A stretch of 26,994 bases of DNA, taken from the NCBI GenBank assembly GCA_007136585.1, contig SLGR01000142.1, forward strand, positions 1 through 26,994, in the 5' to 3' direction. Origin of the DNA: Candidatus Sumerlaeota bacterium. GTDB lineage: Bacteria; CG03; SLGR01. The notes beneath the pieces are model-generated. The model searched no databases. It saw only the letters and a list, made by a program, of their open reading frames with translations, and had not been told where the DNA came from. A program made the translations under genes and the position numbers. Numbering within the stretch: position 1 is the stretch's first letter; each line of letters opens with the position of its first letter. This document shows, piece by piece, positions 1-7,448 of this stretch.

Positions 1-93
1 CATCCCCTGCCTGCCGCCTACAAGGTTCCCTATGAGCATCAGCACCCCCATAAGGCCCAGCATCAGAATGAACGTCTTTAATTTATTTAACAT
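1..93 (-). CDS. htpX: HtpX-like zinc metalloprotease, N-terminal fragment
   Basis: The minus-strand frame opens at an ATG (91-93) and runs off the window edge after 31 codons. The peptide starts MLNKLKTF, continues as one hydrophobic membrane segment (about residues 8-25) and ends GGRQGM. A short basic start, a first membrane helix and a GGRQGM-like turn are typical of the N-terminus of HtpX, the integral-membrane M48 protease that degrades damaged membrane proteins. The HEXXH zinc motif would lie outside the window, so catalysis cannot be verified. A good ribosome binding site (AAGGAG, plus-strand 103-108 region) sits upstream with suitable spacing. The gene is divergent from the kinase operon, with an insertion sequence between them. 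Confidence 0.7.
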   Translation of the reverse strand, partial: MLNKLKTFILMLGLMGVLMLIGNLVGGRQGM

Positions 94-122
94 AATAATA
101 TCTCCTTTTATTACTGCTTCCG

Positions 123-150
123 GTTAATAGTTAACTTTTTAAAAAGGTTA
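123..150. promoter_or_regulatory. Dyad-symmetric operator candidate over the htpX promoter
   Basis: Two overlapping palindromes lie between and over the presumed -10 and -35 boxes. GTTAA-TAG-TTAAC (123-135) is a perfect inverted repeat. 131-150 is a near-perfect one, pairing TAAC-TTTTT with AAAAAGGTTA. Three TTAAC-like half sites are therefore arranged across the core promoter, as expected for a repressor binding site. No regulator can be named from the sequence. Confidence 0.35.
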
Positions 151-156
151 TGTCAA
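128..156 (-). promoter_or_regulatory. Candidate sigma-70-type promoter of htpX
   Basis: On the minus strand a perfect TTGACA -35 box (plus-strand 151-156) is followed after 17 bases by TAACTA (plus 128-133), which is only a weak -10 match. The position, about 35 bases upstream of the htpX start codon, is suitable. The -35 box directly abuts the 6-bp target duplication of the neighbouring insertion sequence. Confidence 0.4.
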
Positions 157-162
157 CCGGCG
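157..162. repeat. Left target site duplication of the insertion sequence
   Basis: The six bases CCGGCG directly precede the left terminal TGT of the element and are repeated exactly after its right terminal ACA (1607-1612). This is the expected footprint of DDE transposase insertion. Confidence 0.85.
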
Positions 163-212
163 TGTAAGTGCAAAATGATAATTTCCTATTTGAGCAAAAT
201 AGAAATTTCCGG
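163..212 (+). repeat. Left terminal repeat region with two motif copies
   Basis: The motif GCAAAATGATAATTTCC (170-186) is followed by GCAAAATAGAAATTTCCGG (194-212) in the same orientation, just inside the terminal TGT. The same doublet appears inverted at the right end. Paired, evenly spaced motifs suggest that two transposase protomers bind each end. Confidence 0.75.
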
Positions 213-256
213 TTTTGTCTCTTTTGCTACACTTGTAGCTAAAGGAGGCTGGAAGC

Positions 257-1552
257 ATGACAAAGGAGATTATCAAAATGAGCCGGCAAGAGCTCAAGAG
301 GCTAAAATTGATTCATTCGGTACTTGATAAAAGAATAACTCAAAAAGAAGCAGCAGAAACTCTTTCTCTTACTGAAAGACAAATACGGAATATCATCTAT
401 GCGGTAAGAGACTATGGAGACACTGCGATTATCCATGGAAACAGAGGCCGGGCCTCTAACCGAAAGTATTCTGATAAGTTCAGAGATAGAGTAATAAGTA
501 TTGTCAGAGATAAATATTATGATTTCGGCCCTACTCTTGCTTCCGAGAAACTCGAAAAGTTAAATCAGGTTAAAATCTCAAGAGAAACGCTCAGAAACTG
601 GATGATCCAAGAAGCGATATGGATTCCAAGGTCCAAGCGCAAAACCGATGATGATCACTCCTGGAGGCAACGTAAAGACTGTTTCGGAGAGATGGTTCAG
701 ACAGACGGTTCTATCGGTAATTGGTTTGAAAAAAGAGGACCCAGGGCTGTAATGATGGCTTACATAGATGACGCGACCGGAATGCCGTTTGCGAGATTTT
801 ATCCGGCAGAAGACTCGAGGGCTGCTATGGACAGCTTCAGGAAATACATAGAAATTTACGGGGTTCCTAAAAGTCTCTACTTTGACCGGAACAGTATTTA
901 CAAGACAACGAGGCAGCCGAACCTGGACGAGGAACTCAAAGGAAAGTCCTCTGAGACTCAGTTTGAAAAGGTGCTGAACATACTTGAGGTTGATCCAATA
1001 TTCGCATACTCACCCCAGGCTAAAGGACGGATAGAACGCCTCTTTGGTACGTTTAAAGACAGATTAGTAAAAGAGATGAGACTGGCCGGAGTATGCGGTA
1101 TTGATGAAGGGAACAAATTTCTAAAAACTTATCTGCCGGAATATGCACAGCGATTTGGAGTACAAGCTAAAAACCCTGAAAATCTGCATAGAGAGATCCC
1201 TGCGGATATGGATTTAGACTGGGTCTTCGCGTTCAGAGAAAAGAGAGTTGTAACAAAGGACTTTACTATCCGCTGGAGGAACCGTTTTTTTCTGCTTGGT
1301 AAACAGTCAATTGCTATCAAAAAACAAAGGGTGACTGTACTTGAAAACCTGAATAGTGATATCAGAATTTGGTTTAGCGGACGCTATCTTGATTTCAATG
1401 AAATTACGGAAGATGTTTTACTGACGAAAAGAAAGGAAAGAAAAGAAGAGAACCTGCTTGAAAATATCGGACCAAAAAAGAAATGGAAACCCGCTAGCGA
1501 TCATCCATGGCGAAAGCAGAACAGGGCTCTTTTTAGAGAGTTGAGCAGATGA
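257..1552 (+). CDS. DDE transposase of the ISNCY/IS1202 group
   Basis: The product is a 431-residue transposase. An N-terminal helix-turn-helix region (about residues 8-60, around KEAAETLSLTERQIRNII) would bind the terminal repeats. A second DNA-binding stretch follows (about 75-135, with YDFGPTLASEKL and SRETLRNWM). The catalytic retroviral-integrase fold carries a DDE triad at D150 (QTDGS), D210 (YFDRN) and E260 (GRIERLFGTFKDRL). The C-terminal basic part ends 54 bases before the right end of the element. The length matches full-length relatives and no frameshift or stop is visible, so the protein is probably active. The ATG follows an AAAGGAGG ribosome binding site at 240-248. Family placement rests on the sequence style around the DDE residues and is more certain than the subgroup. 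Confidence 0.9.
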   Translation: MTKEIIKMSRQELKRLKLIHSVLDKRITQKEAAETLSLTERQIRNIIYAVRDYGDTAIIHGNRGRASNRKYSDKFRDRVISIVRDKYYDFGPTLASEKLEKLNQVKISRETLRNWMIQEAIWIPRSKRKTDDDHSWRQRKDCFGEMVQTDGSIGNWFEKRGPRAVMMAYIDDATGMPFARFYPAEDSRAAMDSFRKYIEIYGVPKSLYFDRNSIYKTTRQPNLDEELKGKSSETQFEKVLNILEVDPIFAYSPQAKGRIERLFGTFKDRLVKEMRLAGVCGIDEGNKFLKTYLPEYAQRFGVQAKNPENLHREIPADMDLDWVFAFREKRVVTKDFTIRWRNRFFLLGKQSIAIKKQRVTVLENLNSDIRIWFSGRYLDFNEITEDVLLTKRKERKEENLLENIGPKKKWKPASDHPWRKQNRALFRELSR

Positions 1553-1557
1553 AAAGA

Positions 1558-1606
1558 GGACATTTCTATTTTGCAGAAAACCGGAAATTTCTATTTTGCG
1601 TTGACA
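1558..1606 (-). repeat. Right terminal repeat region with two motif copies
   Basis: Read on the minus strand, the end begins TGTCAACGCAAAAT at 1606 and contains GCAAAATAGAAATTTCCGG (1599-1581) and GCAAAATAGAAATGTCC (1574-1558). This mirrors the doublet at the left end. The element ends at the ACA of GTTGACA (1600-1606). Confidence 0.75.
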
Positions 1607-1612
1607 CCGGCG
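1607..1612. repeat. Right target site duplication of the insertion sequence
   Basis: CCGGCG follows the right terminal ACA and is an exact copy of 157-162. Confidence 0.85.
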
Positions 1613-1624
1613 TATAGGGCGCAG

Positions 1625-1662
1625 TTGAAAATTTTGCAGCGCAATCAATAATAAGTTAAAAT
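1625..1662 (+). promoter_or_regulatory. Candidate promoter of the kinase-pilus operon
   Basis: Two overlapping possibilities exist. TTGCAG (1635-1640) is followed after 16 bases by TAAAAT (1657-1662), and TTGAAA (1625-1630) is followed after 18 bases by TAATAA (1649-1654). Both lie in an AT-rich stretch about 100 bases before the kinase start, between the insertion sequence and the gene. Neither is a full consensus, so this is a weak call. Confidence 0.3.
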
Positions 1663-1766
1663 TACTTAGATTAAGCATAAGTGCCCTTAAACGCACGGAA
1701 AGGCTCTCTGCTTCTAAGATGCGAAAGGGTCGGATTACGGGATAAACTTATCCGGAAGGCATAGAA
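1663..1766 (+). other. Kinase operon leader with a hairpin next to the ribosome binding site
   Basis: This untranslated stretch contains a short stem-loop at 1740-1753 (GGATA paired with TATCC; the outer CGG/CCGG may extend it). Its 3' arm touches the Shine-Dalgarno GGAAGG (1754-1759). Further possible pairing exists between CCCTT (about 1684) and AAGGG (about 1725). The arrangement could modulate translation of the kinase. It does not contain the conserved core of any riboswitch class I recognise. Confidence 0.3.
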
Positions 1767-4589
1767 ATGAAAAAAAAAGATATTCCTTTGGGTACCCGGG
1801 ATAAGGACCGGGACGGGATGTTAAAAGCGGTTCTTGAAAGCATCAAGGATTTTATTTTCCTCCTGGACAGCGATATGGTCTTCCGGGAGTACTTTCAGCC
1901 CGCCTCTGAAAATCTTCTGAAAGATCCCCGTGATTTTATAGGAAAGCATATAGAGGATATAGGGTTCCCAGAGCCTGCTCTAAGCGGGATAAAGAAATCC
2001 GTTGAAGAGACTATTGAAACCGGAGAGGATTCCCGGGCAGAGTATTGCCTTGACCTTCCGAACGGGCGGCGCTGGTATGATCTCAGGGCCTCAGTATTCA
2101 AAAATTCTTCCGGAGAGAAGGCCGGCGCGGTCTGCGTAGTAAGAGATATTACAGATACACACCGGCTTAAGAGCCGGCTTGAAAGAAACAGGAACCAGCT
2201 TTCAGCCACGCTTCTCTCTATAGGTGACGGCGTTATTACTGCAGATCACGAGGGGAGGGTATCAGTCTTAAACGCGGTCGCAGAAAAGCTTACCGGCTGG
2301 ACTCAGACGGAGGCCGAAGGGAAACGGGTTGAGGAAGTCTTTAATATTATAAAATCTGAAACCGGTGAAAAATCTGAGAACCCGGTGGGAAAAGCTTTAA
2401 GAGAATGTGTTACAGTCGGGCTTGAAAACGATACTGTTCTTATCTCTCTAGACGGAAGTAAGCATTACATAGAAGACAGCTGCGCGCCTATCAGGACTAA
2501 AGAAGGAGAAATTCTGGGAGCTGTGCTTGTATTCAGGGATGTCTCTGAAGAGTACCGAAGAAAAGAGCAGGAGAAATTTGAGTTGAGGTTTCAGGAGACT
2601 GTCTCCAGGACCTCTGACAGGTTTCTGACAATATCCGAAGAGGATTTTGACCGCGCGGTTGAAGACGCTCTTTCGGATTTCGGATCTCTTTTCGGGGTTG
2701 ACCGGGGGTACGTATTCCGTTTTTATGAAGACGGGAAGTTTATGGATAACACGCACGAATGGTGCGCGGAGGGTATAGAGCCCCAGAAGGACAGGATCAG
2801 CGGGATGCCTACGGATAATCTGCCCTGGTATAAAGAAAAAATAATGGAACTTAAGCCTGTTCATATTCCAAATGTAAAAAAACTTCCCGATGAAGCGGAG
2901 GCGGAAAAAAAGGAGTTTCTTGCCCAGGGGATCCAGTCGCTTATATGCCTGCCTATGCGTTCTTCTATAGGAATCATTAAAGGGTTTATGGGGTTTGACT
3001 CTGTAAAACAGCCTTACGGGTGGTCAGAAAAACAGTTGCGGATGCTTATGGTTATCGCTGAGATAATCTCAGGGGCTTTTAACCGGCGCGAAACCCTATT
3101 ATCGCTTAAGGAGAGCCGGGCCAGGTATAAATCCCTTGTTATTAATATCCCCGGGGCCGCTTACCGCTGCCTTCCGGATAAAAAATGGAGTATGATTTAC
3201 ATAGGGGATGAAATAGAGAGTTTAAGCGGGTATCCCGCTGAAGATTTTATTAATAACCGTAAACGAAGTTATGCTAGCATTATTCACCGGGATGACGCCG
3301 TTAATGTGGATAAGGCTATTAATAGAGCCGTTTCGGAAAATAAGCCTTGGGAGCTTGAGTACAGGATTCTAAGCAGTGCCGGGGAGACCCGATGGGTATA
3401 TGAAAAAGGAAGAGGGGTCCGGGAGGGCGGTGAAACAGTATTCCTTGACGGGTTCATATATGATATAACAGACCGAAAACATGCCGAGGAGAGGGTAAAA
3501 CAGCTTGTAAGTGAGCAGGAGCTTCTCCTTGCCAATATAGATGTTATGGTATGGTACCTGATGGACCACGAGACTTACGGGGCGGTAAACAGGGCTTATG
3601 CCGGTTTCCTTGGGATGGATAAAGAAGATATCGAGCATAGAAATATCCGGGATGTCCTTTCGAAAGAAAAGGCCGATATGTGTCTTGAAGGAAATATGAA
3701 AGTTTTTGAGACCGGGGAAAAAGATTTCTCGGAGTTCAGGGTTAAGGACACCGAAGAAGAGGAACGGGTTATATCGGTTACCAAGATCCCTAAATTAGAC
3801 AGGGAGGGAAAGGTTGAATACGTGGTATGTTCGGGTATAGACGTAACCCATCAGCGCAGGGCCCAGGAGGAGATGGAGAGGGCGATGAAGGCCCGTGAGG
3901 GGTTCATATCAATGGTCTCCCACGAGCTCCGGACCCCTCTTACAGTTATTATAGAAGGAGTCAATATAGTGGCCGACGGCTCCTGCGGTGAGGTCAACCC
4001 GGAGCAGGAGAAGTTTTTAAACCTTGCCCGTAAGAACGTGGACCGGCTCGGGCGTCTGATAAACGATATACTTGATATCCAGAAAATGGAAGAAGGTATG
4101 ATGAAGTATGAAATTAGGGAAAACAGTATAATTGAGACACTGCTCTCCGCGGCTGAAGCCTCGCGCCCTGTCGCGGAGAAAAAGGGTTTGGCTCTTGAAA
4201 CTGATATTGAAAAGGGGCTGCCTGAGGTTAGTTTTGACAGGGATAAGATATCCCAGGTTCTGAATAACCTGCTCAATAACGCCCTTAAGTTTACTGAAAA
4301 AGGTAGTATAACTCTTGCTGCGGCATTGGAGGATGATAATATAAAGGTCTCGGTTTCCGATACGGGGCCGGGGATAAGCCCTGAAGATATGCCGAGGCTT
4401 TTCGGAAAGTTTGAACAGTTTAAGATAAATAAGCAGCGAACCACTGGAGGAACGGGTCTCGGGCTTGCCATATGCCGGGAGATAATCTCCAGGCACGGGG
4501 GGCGGATATGGGCCGAGTCTGAACCGGGAACCGGGACCGTGTTTTATTTTACGTTTCCGGTGAAACAGGAAGGGGACCTAAATGAGTAA
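1767..4589 (+). CDS. Soluble multi-PAS/GAF hybrid-sensor-type histidine kinase
   Basis: The product is a 940-residue sensor kinase without a signal peptide or membrane segment, so it senses in the cytoplasm. Domains in order are PAS (about 18-130), PAS (about 142-260), GAF (about 280-432), PAS with PAC (about 440-560), PAS (about 570-690), HisKA and HATPase_c. The phosphoacceptor is His719 in the H-box MVSHELRTPLT. The ATP-binding part shows the N-box NLLNNALKFTEKG, the G1 box DTGPGIS (D865), the F-box region LFGKFEQ and the G2 box GGTGLGLAI. No receiver is fused to it; instead two stand-alone receivers follow directly, and the first overlaps its 3' end by 8 bases. The PAS and GAF ligands (redox, light or small molecule) cannot be read from sequence. 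The start ATG has GGAAGG upstream at 1754-1759. The most likely role is to control the pilus-type genes downstream through phosphotransfer. Confidence 0.92.
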   Translation: MKKKDIPLGTRDKDRDGMLKAVLESIKDFIFLLDSDMVFREYFQPASENLLKDPRDFIGKHIEDIGFPEPALSGIKKSVEETIETGEDSRAEYCLDLPNGRRWYDLRASVFKNSSGEKAGAVCVVRDITDTHRLKSRLERNRNQLSATLLSIGDGVITADHEGRVSVLNAVAEKLTGWTQTEAEGKRVEEVFNIIKSETGEKSENPVGKALRECVTVGLENDTVLISLDGSKHYIEDSCAPIRTKEGEILGAVLVFRDVSEEYRRKEQEKFELRFQETVSRTSDRFLTISEEDFDRAVEDALSDFGSLFGVDRGYVFRFYEDGKFMDNTHEWCAEGIEPQKDRISGMPTDNLPWYKEKIMELKPVHIPNVKKLPDEAEAEKKEFLAQGIQSLICLPMRSSIGIIKGFMGFDSVKQPYGWSEKQLRMLMVIAEIISGAFNRRETLLSLKESRARYKSLVINIPGAAYRCLPDKKWSMIYIGDEIESLSGYPAEDFINNRKRSYASIIHRDDAVNVDKAINRAVSENKPWELEYRILSSAGETRWVYEKGRGVREGGETVFLDGFIYDITDRKHAEERVKQLVSEQELLLANIDVMVWYLMDHETYGAVNRAYAGFLGMDKEDIEHRNIRDVLSKEKADMCLEGNMKVFETGEKDFSEFRVKDTEEEERVISVTKIPKLDREGKVEYVVCSGIDVTHQRRAQEEMERAMKAREGFISMVSHELRTPLTVIIEGVNIVADGSCGEVNPEQEKFLNLARKNVDRLGRLINDILDIQKMEEGMMKYEIRENSIIETLLSAAEASRPVAEKKGLALETDIEKGLPEVSFDRDKISQVLNNLLNNALKFTEKGSITLAAALEDDNIKVSVSDTGPGISPEDMPRLFGKFEQFKINKQRTTGGTGLGLAICREIISRHGGRIWAESEPGTGTVFYFTFPVKQEGDLNE

Positions 4590-4947
4590 AAAGATACTTA
4601 TAATTGATGACGAGCCGGATCTTATCGCTGTAGCGGTGGCAAGGCTCATGAAGGCGGGGTATGATGTCATTGAGTCCTGCGACGGGGAGTCCGGGCTTGA
4701 AAAGATGCGGCAGGAGAAACCTGACCTCGTGGTGCTGGATCTGATGATGCCCGGGGTTGACGGCAGAGAAGTATGCCGCAGGAAACTTGAGGACCCCCTG
4801 ATAAAAGATATACCGGTTATAATTTTTACAGCAAGCGTACACGGGATAGAGGATAAGGTGCAAGAGCTGGGGGCTGCGGATTATGAGCTGAAGCCTTTTG
4901 ACTCAAGGTCGCTTGTTGAGAAAATAAAAAAACTTACAGGATCCTGA
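4582..4947 (+). CDS. Single-domain response regulator receiver (CheY-like)
   Basis: This 121-residue protein consists only of a receiver domain. It has the acidic pair in IIDDEPD, the phosphoacceptor Asp53 (VVLDLMMPG), the switch Thr in IIFTAS and Lys104 in ELKPF, so phosphorylation should work. It has no DNA-binding or enzymatic output domain and therefore must act by protein contact or as a phosphate relay. Its start overlaps the kinase gene by 8 bases, which implies translational coupling and makes it a likely direct partner of that kinase. Related arrangements control motility and pilus machines. Possible targets here are the next receiver and the ATPase carrying a third receiver. Confidence 0.9.
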   Translation: MSKKILIIDDEPDLIAVAVARLMKAGYDVIESCDGESGLEKMRQEKPDLVVLDLMMPGVDGREVCRRKLEDPLIKDIPVIIFTASVHGIEDKVQELGAADYELKPFDSRSLVEKIKKLTGS

Positions 4948-4965
4948 AAAAAATACTTTGAATAA

Positions 4966-5337
4966 ATGAAAAAAATTCTTATTGTTGAAGATGAGCCTGA
5001 TGTTCTAAGTGTTCTGGCGGCAAGGCTGGAGGGAGCCGGGTTTGAGATTCTTGCCGCGGAAGACTCCTACAGGGGTATGGAGAAAATCCGTAAGGAGCTG
5101 CCGGACCTCATTATTCTGGATTTAATGCTTCCTGCCGGCGGTGGGGTTAACCTTTTAAGAAAGATAAGAGTGTTGGAAAAGACCAGGGATCTCCCTGTAA
5201 TTATACTTACGGGTCTCCGGGATCAGAAGATAAAAAATGAGATAACGGATATAGGGGTACAGGGGTATTTCTTGAAGCCTTATGAGCCCGAAGAGCTGAT
5301 AGGCAGTATACGGGCGCTATTATTACAGGTGGAATAA
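4966..5337 (+). CDS. Second single-domain response regulator receiver
   Basis: This 123-residue receiver domain has an acidic pocket (IVEDEPD), the phosphoacceptor Asp52 (IILDLMLPA), a Thr in ILTGLRD and a conserved Lys in FLKPY. It resembles the preceding receiver in length and layout but differs clearly in sequence, so it is a paralogue rather than a recent copy. It has no output domain. It starts 18 bases after the previous gene and ends one base before the ATPase start codon. It may be a second relay arm or a phosphate sink for the same kinase. Confidence 0.88.
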   Translation: MKKILIVEDEPDVLSVLAARLEGAGFEILAAEDSYRGMEKIRKELPDLIILDLMLPAGGGVNLLRKIRVLEKTRDLPVIILTGLRDQKIKNEITDIGVQGYFLKPYEPEELIGSIRALLLQVE

Positions 5338-5338
5338 A

Positions 5339-7447
5339 ATGACAAAACTTACAAGCGCGCTGATTGAGAGAGGACTTGTTACGCCCGAGCAGATGGAAGA
5401 CGCCCGGTATAAGCAGATAGGGGCAAAGAAACCCCTCCACGAGGTATTGCTGGATATGGGTTTTCTCAGCGAGGAAGCTCTCTTTAAGGCTGCTTCGGAG
5501 GTTTTCGGGGTTCCTGTTTCTTCTTTGGAAAGCGAACGGATAGATCCCGCGGCAGTGGAGGCCCTTCCCTATGAATACTCCAGGAAGTACGGGGTTTTCC
5601 CCCTGAGGAAAGAAAACTCAAGCCTGGTTGTAGCTACCGGGGACCCGCAGAATATTATAGCCCTGGATGATTTAAGGAGCATTACAGGTTTGAGTATAAA
5701 ACCTGTATTGGCCCTCCAGAGCGATATTTCGAAGTATACTGAGAAGTACTACCAGGCGGATGAATCCATTTACAGTCTTGTGAAAAATATTGTTGAAGAT
5801 AAGGATAAGGTTGAGGTAAAAAAAGAATCTCCGGTTAAACCCGCCCATGATCCCGGAGATTTCAGAATAGACAGTTCCCCGGTCGTCCGCATAGTCAACC
5901 TTATACTTAGCGAAGCCGTAAAATCACGGGCCAGCGATATACATATAGAGCCGTTTGAGAAATTCACCGAGGTAAGGTACAGGGTGGACGGGTTTCTGAA
6001 AAGAATAATGAAGCTTCCAAATAATATGTCGCGGGCCATAATAGCCCGGGTGAAGATACTCGCGGAGCTTGATATAGCGGAGAAACGCAAGCCGCAGGAC
6101 GGAAGGATAAAAATTTCAATGGGGGGAAATAAAATAGATCTGAGGGTCTCAAGCGTCCCTGTTTTTTACGGTGAAAAAATAGTCATAAGGGTTCTGGATC
6201 CCAGCCAGGCAAGGGTGAATATCAAGGACCTGGGGCTTATGCAAGAGGAGTTTGATTTACTGAAGGCGGCAGTGAGAAGAACACAGGGGATGATTCTGTT
6301 GACCGGCCCCACGGGCTCGGGTAAGACATCAACCATATACGCCGCCCTGGCCGATGCGAATAGCGAAACGGTAAACATAATAACCGTTGAGGACCCGGTG
6401 GAGTACCAGATTGAAGGCATAAACCAGATACAGGTAAACCCGTCCAAAAACCTTAATTTCTCAAACGGGCTTAAAAGCATCTTAAGACAGGATCCCGATA
6501 TAATTTTCGTGGGTGAGATAAGGGATTACGAGACAGCTGAGATGGCTTTCAGGTCCTCCCTTACCGGGCACCTGGTTTTTTCAACGCTTCACACCAACAG
6601 CGCTTCAGCCACGGTTACGCGCCTTAAAGATATAGGGATAGAGCCCTTCCTTATAAGCTCATCATTGATACTGGTCGTGGCGCAGAGACTGGTCAGAGTT
6701 ATCTGTCCCCACTGCATAGAAATGTATGAACCTGAAAGAAGAATTTTAGAGAAGTACAGGCTCTATTTAAAGAAGGCGGGGGTCAGAGAGTTTTACCGTG
6801 GAGCCGGGTGCGAAGAATGCGGGTATTCCGGTTTCCTTGGAAGGACGGCAATATTTGAAATGCTGGAGTTTAATGAAAAAATAAGGGAGCTTATCTCAAA
6901 AAACGCCACTGAAGCGGAGATACTTGCCGAGGCCGAAAAGAACAGTTTCAGGACCCTGGCCGAATCAGGGATAATGAAGGTCGCAAGCCGTATAACCACC
7001 ATTGAGGAGGTGGACAGGACAACTGAGATGACAGGCCAGAAGGATAAGAGCACCCCCCCGGGGGATGAGAGGGAAACGCCCAGGATACTTATTGCCGACG
7101 ACGAAGAGGGCATCCGAACTATTCTGGAGAAACGCCTTCTCTCTTCAGGGTATGAGGTGATGACCGCTCTTAACGGCCGGGAGGCGGTAGGGATGGCCTT
7201 CAAGGAAAAACCCGACCTTGTAATAATGGATATTATGATGCCTGAGATGGACGGAATCCAGGCTACTCGGAAGTTGCGGGAGAGTCTTGAAACGGCTTCG
7301 ATCCCCGTTCTTATGCTTACGGCCAAGAAGGACAAACGCAGCGAACTGGAAGGGATAGACGCAGGCGCTGACGATTATATGACAAAACCCTTTGACAGGG
7401 ATAAACTTCTGGCAAGGATAAAAATGCTTTTAAGGAGAGCGGGATAA
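5339..7447 (+). CDS. PilB/GspE-type assembly ATPase fused to a C-terminal receiver domain
   Basis: The product is a 702-residue secretion or pilus-extension ATPase. The N-terminal MshEN/GspE_N-like region (about 1-145) is followed by the hexameric T2SE motor (about 165-560). The motor has Walker A GPTGSGKTS with Lys329, an Asp box, Walker B around DPDIIFVGEIRD and the His box STLHTNS. A zinc-type tetracysteine element is present (CPHC ... CEEC), as in PilB and GspE. A linker rich in Thr, Lys and Pro leads to a complete receiver domain (about 582-702) with acidic residues in IADDEEG, phosphoacceptor Asp631 (IMDIMMPEMDG), TAKKD and Lys in MTKPF. A fused receiver would let phosphorylation gate the motor directly. 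PilB usually ends near residue 570, so the receiver is an addition. Neighbours are two receivers upstream and three pseudopilin-type genes downstream. PilB and GspE cannot be separated by sequence alone. Confidence 0.93.
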   Translation: MTKLTSALIERGLVTPEQMEDARYKQIGAKKPLHEVLLDMGFLSEEALFKAASEVFGVPVSSLESERIDPAAVEALPYEYSRKYGVFPLRKENSSLVVATGDPQNIIALDDLRSITGLSIKPVLALQSDISKYTEKYYQADESIYSLVKNIVEDKDKVEVKKESPVKPAHDPGDFRIDSSPVVRIVNLILSEAVKSRASDIHIEPFEKFTEVRYRVDGFLKRIMKLPNNMSRAIIARVKILAELDIAEKRKPQDGRIKISMGGNKIDLRVSSVPVFYGEKIVIRVLDPSQARVNIKDLGLMQEEFDLLKAAVRRTQGMILLTGPTGSGKTSTIYAALADANSETVNIITVEDPVEYQIEGINQIQVNPSKNLNFSNGLKSILRQDPDIIFVGEIRDYETAEMAFRSSLTGHLVFSTLHTNSASATVTRLKDIGIEPFLISSSLILVVAQRLVRVICPHCIEMYEPERRILEKYRLYLKKAGVREFYRGAGCEECGYSGFLGRTAIFEMLEFNEKIRELISKNATEAEILAEAEKNSFRTLAESGIMKVASRITTIEEVDRTTEMTGQKDKSTPPGDERETPRILIADDEEGIRTILEKRLLSSGYEVMTALNGREAVGMAFKEKPDLVIMDIMMPEMDGIQATRKLRESLETASIPVLMLTAKKDKRSELEGIDAGADDYMTKPFDRDKLLARIKMLLRRAG

Positions 7448-7448
7448 A

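Larger units (their letters stand above)
163..1606 (+). mobile_element. ISNCY/IS1202-type insertion sequence (1444 bp, apparently intact)
   Basis: The element runs from TGTAAGTGCAAAAT at 163 to a right end whose reverse complement is TGTCAACGCAAAAT, giving imperfect terminal inverted repeats of the TGT...ACA type. It is bounded by a perfect 6-bp duplication (CCGGCG). Each end carries two copies of a GCAAAATAGAAATTTCC-like motif, probably paired transposase binding sites. A single DDE transposase gene fills the interior and has no visible disruption. Short 5-6 bp duplications and this transposase type fit part of the IS1202/ISNCY group; the subgroup assignment is from memory. The identical duplications suggest a fairly recent insertion. 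It separates htpX from the kinase operon without breaking either. Confidence 0.85.

Noticed and set aside
1680-1757. Cyclic-di-GMP (GEMM-type) riboswitch before the kinase
   Set aside because: Some GCAC and GAAA fragments look similar, but the conserved core elements and paired helices of GEMM-I or GEMM-II are not present.
3851-4471. Long antisense frame over the kinase (206 codons)
   Set aside because: It is the complement of a well-supported domain (HisKA/HATPase) and the product has no family features; it is a result of codon bias.
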